Shown: in pieces, positions 41,943 to 50,875 of the stretch
Numbering within the stretch: the first letter of the stretch is position 1
Layout: each line of letters begins with the position of its first letter
Assembly: GCF_001761465.1 (NCBI RefSeq)
Contig: NZ_CP017479.1
Span: 558,001-622,000 of the forward strand
Origin: Flavobacterium gilvum
GTDB taxonomy: Bacteria; Bacteroidota; Bacteroidia; Flavobacteriales; Flavobacteriaceae
Length of the DNA: 64,000 nucleotides
Direction of reading: 5' to 3'
Made by a program: the position numbers and the translations under genes
The notes under the pieces: generated by a model
What the model saw: only the letters and a program-made list of their open reading frames with translations
Told to the model about the DNA's origin: nothing
Database searches by the model: none

Positions 41943-43739
41943 TTAATCATTCAATTTCAAAACAGCCATAAACGCCTCTTGCGGAATTTCAACGTTTCCT
42001 ACCTGACGCATACGTTTTTTACCTTTTTTCTGTTTTTCCAATAATTTACGTTTACGGGAAATATCACCACCGTAACATTTGGCAGTAACGTCTTTACGCA
42101 AGGCTTTAACCGTTTCACGAGCAATAATTTTAGCCCCGATTGCTGCCTGAATCGGAATATCAAATTGTTGTCTCGGAATCAACTCACGCAATTTTTCAGT
42201 CATTTTTTTACCAATGTTATAAGCATTGTCTTCGTGAATCAAAGCCGAAAGAGCATCTACATTTTGACCATTCAATAAAACATCCAATTTTACCAATTTA
42301 GAAGTTCGCATTCCAATTGGTGAATAATCAAATGAAGCATATCCTTTAGAAACTGTTTTCAATCGATCGTAGAAATCAAATACGATTTCAGCCAATGGCA
42401 TATCAAAATTCAATTCAACACGCTCCGTTGTCAAATACGTTTGGTTGGTAATCAGACCACGTTTTTCAATACACAAACTCATAACATTACCCACGAAATC
42501 CGCTTTGGTAATGATTGTTGCTTTAATATAAGGTTCTTCAACACGGTCTAATCTTGAAGGCTCCGGCAAATCCGAAGGATTATTTACAATCAAAATGGTT
42601 TCGGGGTCTTTTTTTGTAAAAGCGTGGTACGAAACGTTCGGAACCGTAGTAATTACAGTCATATCAAATTCACGCTCCAAACGCTCCTGGATAATCTCCA
42701 TGTGCAACATTCCCAAGAATCCGCAACGGAAACCAAAACCTAAAGCCGCCGAACTCTCTGCTACAAAAACTAGCGAAGCATCATTCAACTGTAATTTTTC
42801 CATCGAAGAACGCAAATCTTCATAATCCTCAGTGTCAACTGGATAAATTCCGGCAAAAACCATCGGTTTTACATCCTCAAAACCAGTAATCATATTTGTC
42901 GTAGGCGTTTTGGCATCGGTAATCGTATCCCCTACTTTTACCTCTTTGGCTTCTTTAATTCCAGAAATCAAATACCCAACATCTCCAGTCGAAATCACAT
43001 TTTTAGGAACCTGATTCAGTTTCAATGTCCCCACTTCATCGGCAAAATATTCATTGCCGGTTGCCATAAATTTAATTTTTTGACCTTTCTTGATTTCTCC
43101 GTTTACTACTCTAAAAATAACCTCAATTCCTCGGAACGGATTATAATGTGAGTCAAAAATCAATGCCTGCAAAGGCTCTTCTTTATCTCCTTTTGGAGCA
43201 GGAATTTTTTCAATAATTGCTGCCAAAATATTCTCCACACCAAAACCAGTCTTCCCCGAAGCATGAATAATATCTTCCAGTTTACATCCAAGTAAATCAA
43301 TAATATCATCGCTCACTTCCTCTGGATTTGCGCTTGGCAAATCGACTTTGTTCAATACCGGAATAATCTCCAAGTCATTTTCCAAAGCCAAATATAAGTT
43401 AGAAATCGTTTGAGCCTGAATACTTTGCGCTGCATCCACAATCAAAAGCGCCCCTTCGCAAGCCGCAATCGAACGGGAAACCTCATACGAAAAATCTACG
43501 TGCCCCGGAGTATCAATCAGGTTCAGGATATAATCCTCGCCTTTGTATTTGTATTCCATCTGAATGGCATGACTCTTAATCGTAATCCCACGTTCGCGCT
43601 CCAAGTCCATGTTGTCCAGCAACTGCGCCTTTTCCTCACGAGCCGTCACCGTTTGAGTCGCCCCCAACAATCGATCTGCCAAAGTACTTTTTCCGTGGTC
43701 AATGTGTGCAATAATGCAAAAATTCCTAATATGTTTCAT
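41943..43739 (-). CDS. lepA: Elongation factor 4 (LepA)
   Basis: This 598-aa translational GTPase has [14 protein letters not shown] (P loop), the [12 protein letters not shown] and NKVDLP motifs, and the LepA-specific C-terminal part ([20 protein letters not shown], near residue 545-565). LepA can back-translocate ribosomes and aids 30S assembly or translation under stress. Length and motifs are standard. Confidence 0.98.
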   Translation of the reverse strand: MKHIRNFCIIAHIDHGKSTLADRLLGATQTVTAREEKAQLLDNMDLERERGITIKSHAIQMEYKYKGEDYILNLIDTPGHVDFSYEVSRSIAACEGALLIVDAAQSIQAQTISNLYLALENDLEIIPVLNKVDLPSANPEEVSDDIIDLLGCKLEDIIHASGKTGFGVENILAAIIEKIPAPKGDKEEPLQALIFDSHYNPFRGIEVIFRVVNGEIKKGQKIKFMATGNEYFADEVGTLKLNQVPKNVISTGDVGYLISGIKEAKEVKVGDTITDAKTPTTNMITGFEDVKPMVFAGIYPVDTEDYEDLRSSMEKLQLNDASLVFVAESSAALGFGFRCGFLGMLHMEIIQERLEREFDMTVITTVPNVSYHAFTKKDPETILIVNNPSDLPEPSRLDRVEEPYIKATIITKADFVGNVMSLCIEKRGLITNQTYLTTERVELNFDMPLAEIVFDFYDRLKTVSKGYASFDYSPIGMRTSKLVKLDVLLNGQNVDALSALIHEDNAYNIGKKMTEKLRELIPRQQFDIPIQAAIGAKIIARETVKALRKDVTAKCYGGDISRKRKLLEKQKKGKKRMRQVGNVEIPQEAFMAVLKLND

Positions 43740-43769
43740 GTATAATGATGTCTAAACTTATATTTTTCC

Positions 43770-43788
43770 GAACAGCCACTGGCTGTTC
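43770..43788. repeat. Short perfect palindrome upstream of lepA
   Basis: GAACAGCCA and TGGCTGTTC are exact arms around one base, 31 bases upstream of the lepA start, a position suited to a regulator or a leader hairpin. The rest of 43740-44038 holds the promoter of the dus gene. Confidence 0.5.
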
Positions 43789-44012
43789 TCCTCTTAATCT
43801 CAAATCTCACGCAAACGCCTTAGCGACAATTAATCTGCAAATATAGTCTAAATTAAACAGTTTCAAAGTTTCAAAATAGGAAACTCAAGCATTTGCCCAA
43901 AGTCTTCTCAAATTGTACTATTTATACCCGCCAATTGGCATTCATGACATTCAAAATCAAAGCATTAACAACCTATTATCATTAAGTTTTTTATCCTTTC
44001 GTTGAAAAAACG

Positions 44013-44020
44013 TAATTTTG
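44013..44020 (+). promoter_or_regulatory. -7 box TAATTTTG before the dus gene
   Basis: Matches TAnnTTTG, 18 bases before the ATG at 44039. Confidence 0.55.
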
Positions 44021-44038
44021 CAAAAAATTTCAAGGAAA

Positions 44039-45031
44039 ATGATCAAGATAGGCAACATAGAATTACCAGATTTCCCACTTTTACTTGCACCAATGGAGGA
44101 CGTGAGCGATCCGCCATTTCGCAGATTATGTAAAATGCACGGAGCCGACTTGATGTATTCTGAATTTATTTCTTCCGAAGGATTAATTCGCGACGCCATC
44201 AAAAGCAGAATGAAATTAGATATTTTCGATTACGAACGTCCTGTAGGAATTCAAATTTTTGGCGGTGACGAAGAAGCGATGGCTTTGTCATCAAAAATCG
44301 TTTCAACCGTAAACCCTGATTTGATAGATATTAATTTTGGCTGTCCCGTAAAAAAAGTAGTTTGCAAAGGTGCCGGCGCCGGAGTTTTGAAAGATGTTGA
44401 TTTAATGGTTCGGTTAACCAAAGCCGTTATCGACAGCACCCATTTACCTGTTACGGTAAAAACCCGTTTGGGTTGGGACGACTCTTCCATAAATATTGAT
44501 GAAGTTGCCGAGCGTTTACAAGATATTGGCGTAGCCGCTCTAAGTATTCACGCCAGAACACGCGCCCAAATGTACAAAGGCCATTCTGATTGGTCGCATA
44601 TTGCCCGCGTTAAAAACAATCCTAGAATCACGATGCCAATTTTTGGAAACGGAGATATCGATTCCCCCGAAAAAGCATTACATTATAAAAACGAATACGG
44701 CATCGACGGAATAATGATTGGTCGTGCCGCCATTGGTTATCCTTGGATTTTTAACGAAATCAAACATTTCTTTAAAACTGGTGAACACTTGGCAAAACCC
44801 ACCGTCTCAGATAGAGTCGAAGCCGTGCGCAATCACCTCACTTGGGCAATGCAATGGAAAGGAGAACGCCTCGGAATAGTAGAAACACGTCCGCATTACA
44901 CCAATTATTTCAAAGGAATTCATTCCTTCAAAACCTATAGACAGAAATTAGTAACTCTAGACAATCCTGAAGAATTATTCTCTCATTTGGACGAAATAAA
45001 AGAGGCTTATTTAGATTATGAGTTGGTGTAA
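44039..45031 (+). CDS. dusB: tRNA-dihydrouridine synthase, DusB type
   Basis: Taken from ATG 44039 (330 aa), since an earlier in-frame TTG at 44018 overlaps the -7 box. The FMN-dependent barrel has LLLAPMEDVSDPPFRRLC, DINFGCPVKKV with the catalytic Cys, VTVKTRLGWDD and SIHARTRAQMYKG. The C-terminal helical part (ETRPHYTNYFKGI) recognises tRNA. DusB acts at positions in the D loop; assignment among DusA-C rests on similarity only. Confidence 0.93.
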   Translation: MIKIGNIELPDFPLLLAPMEDVSDPPFRRLCKMHGADLMYSEFISSEGLIRDAIKSRMKLDIFDYERPVGIQIFGGDEEAMALSSKIVSTVNPDLIDINFGCPVKKVVCKGAGAGVLKDVDLMVRLTKAVIDSTHLPVTVKTRLGWDDSSINIDEVAERLQDIGVAALSIHARTRAQMYKGHSDWSHIARVKNNPRITMPIFGNGDIDSPEKALHYKNEYGIDGIMIGRAAIGYPWIFNEIKHFFKTGEHLAKPTVSDRVEAVRNHLTWAMQWKGERLGIVETRPHYTNYFKGIHSFKTYRQKLVTLDNPEELFSHLDEIKEAYLDYELV

Positions 45032-45036
45032 AAATT

Positions 45037-45249
45037 TTTCACCGCAAATTCGCAAATTCAAGTCTTTAACAGTTCTTTTTTAAGATTCTAAATTTACTTC
45101 GTCCGTTCGCTGTCACTCGGGTGTGAAATTTCGCCCAAGGCGGAGTAAAATCATATCAGGCAGCTATTTTATTCGTGCATTCGTGGGAAAATTAACTCAT
45201 GCGTTTACCCTGAATTGCCTATAAAATAATTTGCGAATTTGCGGTGAAA
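45037..45249. repeat. 213-bp element with perfect 22-bp inverted ends
   Basis: Ends 45037-45058 and 45228-45249 are exact reverse complements (TTTCACCGCAAATTCGCAAA and two more bases). No gene is inside. It fills the gap between convergent dusB and the permease gene. It may be a small non-autonomous repeat and may also terminate both transcripts. Confidence 0.7.
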
Positions 45250-45250
45250 C

Positions 45251-46450
45251 CTAATCCAACAATTTTTTACTCACTCGGCTGCTTGCAATAAGTGAAGAGA
45301 TAAAACCAAGTGTCACAATGGTTGCCAGAACAATCAACACATTTTCCATTGTAAACACAACTGGATAAGCCAATGTCGGAGTTATCATTATCAGCTCATA
45401 TTGTTGCTGCAAAAACACAAAAGCGGCGCCCAATAACAACCCAATAATTCCACCAAAAACACTCAACAATGTTCCTTGTAATAAAAATATTTTTCGCAAA
45501 TCTTTTATACCAGTACCTAGATTAAAAAGCGTTTTAAGATTTCCTTTTTTGTCCAAAATCATCATGATAAGCGCACCAATCAAATTAAAAAGTGCCACCA
45601 CAATCACCAACGTAAATATCAGATAAACGGCAATGTTTTCGGTATTCAGCATTTTGTACAAAGCCTCATTGAGTTGTTCCTTATTTTTTATGGTAATTTT
45701 ATTTTTGAAAATCGTTTTCAGTTTCGAAATGATCGCACTTTCATCGGCACCATTCTTTAATTTAATTTCAATAGCCGAAACCTGATTGTCTTTATATTCC
45801 AATAATTCCTGAGCCAAACCCAAATCGGCAAACACATATTTGGAATCCAAATCTTCGCTTATGGCGTAAATTCCCACCGGAAAAACATCTGTCGAATTAA
45901 AAGCCTGTTCCGGATTTTCTATCGTTCCCTTCCCTGGTCTTGGAACAAAAACCTCAAAAGCATTTTTATAATCAAGCAATCCCATCGAAAATTTTTGGGC
46001 AATACCATAACCCACCACAACCTGGAAAGTATTAGGTTTGAGCCATTCTCCATTATATATTTTTTTGTCAAAATGGCTAACGGCCGTATAAGTAGAATCA
46101 ACCCCTTTTAGATAAGTCACTTCCTGTTTTCCAGCAAAAGTAAACAGCACCCGCTCTTCAACCACCTTAGAATACGAAGCTATACCTTCAATTCCTTCAA
46201 TCTCTTTTTCCTGTTTTGGTACAACAAAAAAAGATTTTCCAAGTGTAGCACTTACTTTAAGATCGGGATCAATATCATTGGTAAATGAAAGACTAAACTC
46301 CTTCAAACCCGAAAAAACGGAGAGCACGACAAATAACGCCATCGCCCCCACAATAACCCCCATACTGGCAATACGGTTAATAATATTGATAGCATTGTTT
46401 TTACTTTTGCTAAAAATATAACGCTTGGCTATGTAAAGTGGGAAATTCAA
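45251..46450 (-). CDS. LolC/E-like ABC transporter permease
   Basis: This 399-aa FtsX-family permease has the N-terminal anchor with MNFPLYIAKRYIFSKSKNNA, one early helix (MGVIVGAMALFVVLSVFSGL), a ~200-residue periplasmic domain, then three C-terminal helices (VALFNLIGALIMMILDKKGN onward). This matches LolC/LolE, which extract lipoproteins from the inner membrane. No ATPase or partner is adjacent, as is usual for Bacteroidota. rbfA lies three bases upstream, so they share a transcript. Confidence 0.9.
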   Translation of the reverse strand: MNFPLYIAKRYIFSKSKNNAINIINRIASMGVIVGAMALFVVLSVFSGLKEFSLSFTNDIDPDLKVSATLGKSFFVVPKQEKEIEGIEGIASYSKVVEERVLFTFAGKQEVTYLKGVDSTYTAVSHFDKKIYNGEWLKPNTFQVVVGYGIAQKFSMGLLDYKNAFEVFVPRPGKGTIENPEQAFNSTDVFPVGIYAISEDLDSKYVFADLGLAQELLEYKDNQVSAIEIKLKNGADESAIISKLKTIFKNKITIKNKEQLNEALYKMLNTENIAVYLIFTLVIVVALFNLIGALIMMILDKKGNLKTLFNLGTGIKDLRKIFLLQGTLLSVFGGIIGLLLGAAFVFLQQQYELIMITPTLAYPVVFTMENVLIVLATIVTLGFISSLIASSRVSKKLLD

Positions 46451-46453
46451 ATT

Positions 46454-46846
46454 TTATTGAAATCTACGTTTTTCCAACAAATCTCTATTCTCTATAGGAT
46501 TATCTTGATTTTTCAAAGCATTGTCAATCTTCTCGATATAATCCAACGAATCATCTATAAAGAAAACCAAATTAGGCACTTTGCGCAATTGCAAACGTAC
46601 TCTTTGTGACAAATCATGCTTAATCAAATTTGAATTGGCTTTAATTCCCTCCAGTGTTTCCTTCGCTTTCTCCTGAGGAAAAATACTCAAATACACCGTC
46701 GCCACAGACAAATCCGTAGTAACCGAAACCTTGGATACCGAAATTATCAAATTCGTAATTCCGTTTTTTCTCACTTCACCTTGCAAAATGTCAACCAAAT
46801 CTTTTTGGAGCACTCCGCCTATTTTTTTCTGTCTATTTGTTTCCAT
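46454..46846 (-). CDS. rbfA: Ribosome-binding factor A
   Basis: This 130-aa protein has the RbfA KH-like fold with QKDLVDILQGEVRKNG, VSVTTDLSVATVYLSIFP and LRKVPNLVFFIDDSLDY. RbfA binds the 30S subunit and helps 16S 5'-end maturation, particularly in the cold. It is upstream of the LolE-like permease with three bases between, a pairing without an obvious functional link. Confidence 0.95.
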   Translation of the reverse strand: METNRQKKIGGVLQKDLVDILQGEVRKNGITNLIISVSKVSVTTDLSVATVYLSIFPQEKAKETLEGIKANSNLIKHDLSQRVRLQLRKVPNLVFFIDDSLDYIEKIDNALKNQDNPIENRDLLEKRRFQ

Positions 46847-46960
46847 AGTGCAAAAATACTATTTTTTTGAGAGACCAACTCACAAAGTCAGAAACTCCTA
46901 AAGTTTTTTATATTTGTTTTATGAATAAGGAGCGAAAGATTAGTCATTTTCAGTTGGCAT

Positions 46961-47036
46961 AGTTCCTGCTGTTCGCTACAACCCTTTTCCTCCGAACCCC
47001 GGAGGACAAGGATTTTCACTACCATCAGGGCTAAAG
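46961..47036. repeat. REP-like unit, hairpin core
   Basis: The unit runs CCTGCTGTTCGCTACAACC, a hairpin (CCTTTTCCTCC with GGAGGACAAGG), then ATTTTCACTACCATCAGGGC. It resembles the units at 49629-49702 and 25231-25530 in its outer parts, while the stem differs. Confidence 0.65.
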
Positions 47037-47082
47037 GAGAAACAATTGTCTTTTTTGGAAACAATCAAAAAAATAACACAGC

Positions 47083-47484
47083 ATGAAAAAAATAGAACAC
47101 ATTGGCATCGCCGTCAAAAACCTTGAAGAATCCAATCTGCTGTTTCAGAAACTCTTTGGCGCACCGGCCTACAAACAGGAAGAAGTAACCAGCGAAGGCG
47201 TAAAAACATCCTTCTTCATGAACGGCCCCAACAAAATAGAACTCCTCGAAGCCACCAATCCCGAAAGCCCCATTGCCAAGTTCATCGAGAAAAAAGGAGA
47301 AGGCATCCACCACATCGCTTTCGATGTAGAAGACATCCTTTCTGAAATCGAACGCCTCAAATCTGAAGGTTTTATCATCCTGAACGATACCCCAAAAAAG
47401 GGAGCCGACAATAAACTAGTTGCTTTTTTACACCCAAAAGGCACCAATGGCGTACTGATCGAACTCTGTCAGGAAATAAAATAA
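47083..47484 (+). CDS. mce: Methylmalonyl-CoA epimerase
   Basis: This 133-aa vicinal-oxygen-chelate protein matches methylmalonyl-CoA epimerase. IEHIGIAVKNL carries the first metal His, IHHIAFDVED the second, and the C-terminal GVLIELCQE the Glu. It interconverts (S)- and (R)-methylmalonyl-CoA in propionate metabolism. The mutase partner is not in the window. It is transcribed alone. Confidence 0.94.
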   Translation: MKKIEHIGIAVKNLEESNLLFQKLFGAPAYKQEEVTSEGVKTSFFMNGPNKIELLEATNPESPIAKFIEKKGEGIHHIAFDVEDILSEIERLKSEGFIILNDTPKKGADNKLVAFLHPKGTNGVLIELCQEIK

Positions 47485-47610
47485 ATTTTAGTCAATTCAT
47501 AATCAGTCTTTTTCAGAACGGATTTTCCTTACCCAAAAAACAATCCCAAAATCTACATTAAAATACTTGTGACAATAAAAAAAATGTAGTAATATTGCAA
47601 ACTCTTAACC

Positions 47611-47684
47611 GGTCCTATAGCTCAGCTGGTTAGAGCACCTGACTCATAATCAGGTGGTCCCTGGTTCGAGCCCAGGTGGGACCA
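47611..47684 (+). tRNA. tRNA with anticodon CAT (Met or lysidine-type Ile)
   Basis: A 74-nt cloverleaf opens GGTCCTATAGCTC; acceptor GGTCCTA pairs with TGGGACC; the anticodon loop is CTCATAA; the T arm contains GGTTCGAGCCC. CAT could be elongator Met, or Ile if modified to lysidine; the context does not decide. A terminator-like stem follows at 47692-47732. Confidence 0.9.
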
Positions 47685-47691
47685 CAGAAAC

Positions 47692-47732
47692 AAACGCTTT
47701 AACGAGTTGCAAAACAACAAGTTAGAGCGTTT
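47692..47732 (+). terminator. Terminator after the CAT tRNA
   Basis: AAACGCTTTAAC (47692-47703) pairs with GTTAGAGCGTTT (47721-47732) with one mismatch, then T residues. Confidence 0.7.
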
Positions 47733-47855
47733 TTCTTTTGTAAGGTGTAAAACAAAGTGTAAAACAATCTCGGCTTTATTTTTTTCTGAAAAGCATAAAA
47801 CGGTATATACAAATATATACAAAAGTTTTTTTTTAATACTTGTGTTATAAAATAG

Positions 47856-47885
47856 TTGCGTAAACGAAAATCTATTGTATCTTTG
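47856..47885 (+). promoter_or_regulatory. Promoter of tRNA-Asp
   Basis: TTG at 47856-47858, a 19-bp spacer and TATCTTTG at 47878-47885 match the Bacteroidota sigma factor consensus (TTG, ~19, TAnnTTTG). Confidence 0.8.
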
Positions 47886-47902
47886 CACGCGCAATAAAAC
47901 AG

Positions 47903-47976
47903 GGTTTGGTAGTTCAGTTGGTTAGAATACATGCCTGTCACGCATGGGGTCGCGGGTTCGAGTCCCGTCCAGACCG
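47903..47976 (+). tRNA. tRNA-Asp (anticodon GTC)
   Basis: The acceptor GGTTTGG pairs with CCAGACC, the discriminator is G, the anticodon loop is CTGTCAC and the T arm contains GGTTCGAGTCC. A hairpin terminator (47989-47998 with 48005-48014) follows. A partial copy of its 3' part plus the terminator recurs at 48305-48424. Confidence 0.95.
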
Positions 47977-47988
47977 CAAATATTGTTA

Positions 47989-48018
47989 AAAGCCTTTCTT
48001 AACGGAAAGGCTTTTTTT
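47989..48018 (+). terminator. Terminator after tRNA-Asp
   Basis: AAAGCCTTTC and GAAAGGCTTT pair around TTAACG, then a T run. Confidence 0.9.
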
Positions 48019-48045
48019 ATGAATATACAAATTATAAATTCGGCA

Positions 48046-48288
48046 ATGTTTTACGTTTATATCATTTATTCTAAAGATTTTAATGTCTATTACAAAGGCT
48101 TCACCGAAAATGTTGCTCAAAGATTGCAGTATCTTAATGATAATAGAAGTCGTTATACATCAAACAAAGGGATTTGGGAATTAGTATATTCAAAATCATT
48201 TGAAACAAAGAGAGAAGCTTTAGTTGAAGAGTTACGATTAAAAAAGTTAAATAGAAAATCTATTGAAATATTGATTCAAAATCGATAA
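48046..48288 (+). CDS. GIY-YIG nuclease superfamily protein (URI domain)
   Basis: Taken from ATG 48046 (80 aa, MFYVYIIYSKDFN); ATG 48019 would add nine residues. The domain has YVYIIYS and YYKGFT as the two GIY-YIG strands, with Arg in AQRLQYLND and Glu in KREALVEELRLKK as the likely active-site pair. Stand-alone single-domain proteins of this type are common in Bacteroidota and of unknown role. The gene is enclosed by the tRNA-Asp terminator region and its duplicate, so it may have arrived by duplication at this tRNA. Confidence 0.9.
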   Translation: MFYVYIIYSKDFNVYYKGFTENVAQRLQYLNDNRSRYTSNKGIWELVYSKSFETKREALVEELRLKKLNRKSIEILIQNR

Positions 48289-48304
48289 TATTTTTTGATA
48301 TAAA

Positions 48305-48424
48305 GTTGGTCAGAATACATGCCTGTCATCTCGTCTTTGGGACGAGACAGGTTCGAGTCCTCTCGTTCCAAAAACGAGACAAATATTGTTTAAAGCCTTT
48401 CTTAACGGGAAGGCTTTTTTTTAT
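48305..48424 (+). pseudogene. Degenerate tRNA-Asp duplicate with terminator copy
   Basis: This segment repeats tRNA-Asp words (GTTGGTCAGAATACATGCC, then GGTTCGAGTCC) and ends with a near-identical copy of the tRNA terminator. The anticodon 3' arm and acceptor end are replaced by CTCGT/ACGAG-containing hairpins, so it cannot fold as a tRNA. The terminator parts 47977-48019 and 48380-48424 agree over ~43 bases with few differences. Confidence 0.75.
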
Positions 48425-48465
48425 TCTGTAAATATTTATGCAGAGGTGAAAATATATGATATTCC

Positions 48466-48493
48466 GTAGAGATACACTGCGGTGCATCTCTAC
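48466..48493. repeat. REP-like palindrome GTAGAGATACAC
   Basis: Arms 48466-48477 and 48482-48493 pair with one mismatch around TGCG. Related to the palindrome at 41814-41838. Confidence 0.65.
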
Positions 48494-48524
48494 TACTAAA
48501 CGCAAAAGGCAAATGCGACCAACC

Positions 48525-49025
48525 CTAAAACAAACCAATCCTATTCTGCCATACAATCCAGAGAAATAATCCCAGATACATCATACACACGACAAATTTC
48601 ATAAAAGAAGAAGCCAGGAATCCTAACAAAGAACCGGTAGCAGCTTTCAAAGCGCGTTGATGATCTTTGTAATCGTAAATAAGTTCGCCGACAAAGGCAC
48701 CGACAAACGGCCCGATAATAAATCCTAACGGAATCGGCGCAAAAATCCCAACAATCAAACCGATATTCGTTCCCCAGATGCCATAGGAACTTCCACCAAA
48801 TTTTTTAGTCCCTTTTGCGGGAATAATATAATCCAAAACCGTAAGTCCAACAGTAATCAGTAAAGAAATTCCCAAAATCCAGTAATTGGTAGGAACAGCA
48901 TTGGTCAAATACAACAAAACAATTCCGACCCAACTGATGCTTGGCCCCGGTAAAACAGGCAGAAAACTCCCAAAAATACCCACGATAACACAGACAAAAC
49001 CTAAAACCAGAAGCAGGAAATCCAT
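48525..49025 (-). CDS. DUF456 family membrane protein
   Basis: This 166-aa protein has about four to five hydrophobic segments and the DUF456 signatures FLPVLPGPSISWVGIVLLYL, DYIIPAKGTKKFGGSSYGIW and GPFVGAFVGELIYDYK. The family's role is unknown; Gly-rich zipper-like repeats suggest membrane insertion. It is transcribed alone. Confidence 0.92.
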   Translation of the reverse strand: MDFLLLVLGFVCVIVGIFGSFLPVLPGPSISWVGIVLLYLTNAVPTNYWILGISLLITVGLTVLDYIIPAKGTKKFGGSSYGIWGTNIGLIVGIFAPIPLGFIIGPFVGAFVGELIYDYKDHQRALKAATGSLLGFLASSFMKFVVCMMYLGLFLWIVWQNRIGLF

Positions 49026-49136
49026 AAAAATATTTTTAGTAATTTTGAAACCGAAAATGCATTTTCAATTCCTATACGAATATGGGAAAAATATTTGTAT
49101 TTTTATAACATAGTAGTCCCATTCAAAAAGCAAACA

Positions 49137-49613
49137 TTGAAGCAGTATTCCCTTTTTTTAGCCTTTATACTTTTTAATTCCTGTCAGTATTTTGACAAGC
49201 AGGTTCCTTCCGAAAAGGAATTACTGCAAAAGGAATTGAAGTCCATCAATTGGAAAGAGGTAGACGAGTACCCATCCGTGGTAGATTGCGATAAAATAGA
49301 GGACAAAAAACAACGCCAACAATGCTTCTTTGAAGTGCTAACACAGTTAATTCAGGAAAAATTATGCACAGACACATTGGCAATGTTGTATCCGGAGCTT
49401 GACACCATCGAAGTGAAAGTAACTGTTTTCCCAAATGCAACCATGAAATTTGAACCGCAATTCCGTAAAGATTCCGTTGCTTACGATACCGTAAAAATCG
49501 ACAGCATTCTAAGAGCTCGTTTGGTGGATTTCCCAAAAATTAATCCCGCAATCAAGCGAGGAATACCTGTAAAGACCCAGTTTATACTTCCTGTTATTTT
49601 AAAAGTGGAATAG
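49137..49613 (+). CDS. Lipoprotein, unknown function
   Basis: Taken from TTG 49137 (158 aa), opening KQYSLFLAFILFNSC, with Cys16 as lipobox acceptor. The rest includes DCDKIEDKKQRQQCFFEVL, with two cysteines 13 residues apart, and a beta-rich C-terminus (FILPVILKVE). The layout, including a repeated-charge C-terminal domain, resembles a TonB C-terminal-like domain, but the match is weak. It is transcribed alone. Confidence 0.7.
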   Translation: MKQYSLFLAFILFNSCQYFDKQVPSEKELLQKELKSINWKEVDEYPSVVDCDKIEDKKQRQQCFFEVLTQLIQEKLCTDTLAMLYPELDTIEVKVTVFPNATMKFEPQFRKDSVAYDTVKIDSILRARLVDFPKINPAIKRGIPVKTQFILPVILKVE

Positions 49614-49628
49614 TTTTTCTGGAGCTAT

Positions 49629-49702
49629 TTCCGGCTATTCGTTGCAATCTTTATGTTTTTAAAGAAAAAACATAAAGGATTTCCACTGCTATCCGGGCTA
49701 GG
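49629..49702. repeat. REP-like unit, hairpin core
   Basis: The unit runs CCGGCTATTCGTTGCAATC, a hairpin (TTTATGTTTTT with AAAAAACATAAA), then GGATTTCCACTGCTATCCGG and GCTA. Same outer parts as the unit at 46961-47036. Confidence 0.7.
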
Positions 49703-49777
49703 GCATCGGATTTCAAAAGGGCATTTTGTATTTAAAAGCTACTAAAAATCTAAATTCTGCAATCAACAATCTGCAAT

Positions 49778-50875
49778 TTAAAACCTTCTTCCTTTCCATT
49801 CGTATTTTCCAAACAAAGAATACAAAACCACAGCCGTGCTGAAAAACGGATACCACAAACTGCTTAAAAACAAATAACGTATTTTATGTTTTGTTAAGAA
49901 TTTGCTTGTTTGCTGTATCAGTAGAGTATCGATTCCAAATTTAATCAGGAAATAAAACCCAATAAAAAAATAGGGAAGCATGCCCAAAATGGTCAGCACA
50001 AAGCAATACACAAAACCAAAATTAGCCACAAAAACAAGCAATCCCAGTCTTTTCCCAAAAAGGCTTTGATAAGAAGTGGTTTTGGAGGCCCAACGCACAC
50101 GCTGATAAAACAACGATTTCCAGTCATCTACTGGTTTTGTTGTTACAATAGTATTTTTAGATTTTAAATAAGCTACTTTTTCAGGATATTCATTGATTGC
50201 TTTTTGCAACAAAAAAACATCGTCTCCACTTGCGATTTTATCATTTCCTTCAAAACCTTTTAGTTGTTGAAAAAACGATTTGGTGTAGGCAAAATTGGCC
50301 CCATTGCACATAAATCCTTTTTGGATTCCAAAACTGCCTATGGTTGCACCTTGTAGACTGGCCAAATCCAATTGCTGAAAATGGTGTAAAAACGAATTGT
50401 TGCAATCGTAGGTAACCGCTCCTGCAATCATCGAAACGTGATTGAGCTGAACGAAATTATCTAGTGTCAGCAGCCAGTTCTTTGGAACAACACAATCGGC
50501 ATCGGTGGTAATGACCCAATCGTTTTTTACGATTTCCATCGCGGTTGAAATTGCATCTTTCTTGGGAGAATTTGAATTTCGAACATTATCTATGATACTA
50601 ATCTGCAATCCGAAATCTGCAATCTGCAATCTGCAATCTGAGGCATCATCAACCAAAATCACTTCAAACAAGTCCGTTGGGTAATTCAACTTTGAAAAAC
50701 TTTCCAATAAAACAGGTAAGTTTTCTTCTTCATTCCGAAAAGGAACAATAATGCTAAAACTGATTTTTGGCTTTAAGCCAATGAATTCAAAATGATTTAT
50801 TTTGGTAAAACCATAAATGAGCCAACTTATAGCCAGCACATAAATAATCGATATGCCTAATAAAAACAAAATCAT
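49778..50875 (-). CDS. Family 2 glycosyltransferase, membrane-bound
   Basis: Taken from ATG 50875 (365 aa), which overlaps the flippase-like gene's stop by four bases (ATGA). It has an N-terminal helix, the GT2 segment SIIVPFRNEEENLPVLLES, VILVDDAS, the DxD-like TTDADC and the QRVRWASK motif of processive synthases, then three C-terminal helices. Residues ~80-90 (RLQIADFGLQI) are encoded by a TGCAGATTGCAGATT repeat and look like an insertion. With its neighbour it probably builds or exports a surface glycan or glycolipid. Confidence 0.92.
   Translation of the reverse strand: MILFLLGISIIYVLAISWLIYGFTKINHFEFIGLKPKISFSIIVPFRNEEENLPVLLESFSKLNYPTDLFEVILVDDASDCRLQIADFGLQISIIDNVRNSNSPKKDAISTAMEIVKNDWVITTDADCVVPKNWLLTLDNFVQLNHVSMIAGAVTYDCNNSFLHHFQQLDLASLQGATIGSFGIQKGFMCNGANFAYTKSFFQQLKGFEGNDKIASGDDVFLLQKAINEYPEKVAYLKSKNTIVTTKPVDDWKSLFYQRVRWASKTTSYQSLFGKRLGLLVFVANFGFVYCFVLTILGMLPYFFIGFYFLIKFGIDTLLIQQTSKFLTKHKIRYLFLSSLWYPFFSTAVVLYSLFGKYEWKGRRF

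Noticed and set aside
47622..47894. Leftward 90-residue frame
   Set aside because: It overlaps the tRNA with anticodon CAT and its terminator, and shows no conserved domain; the C-terminal part is read from the tRNA antisense.
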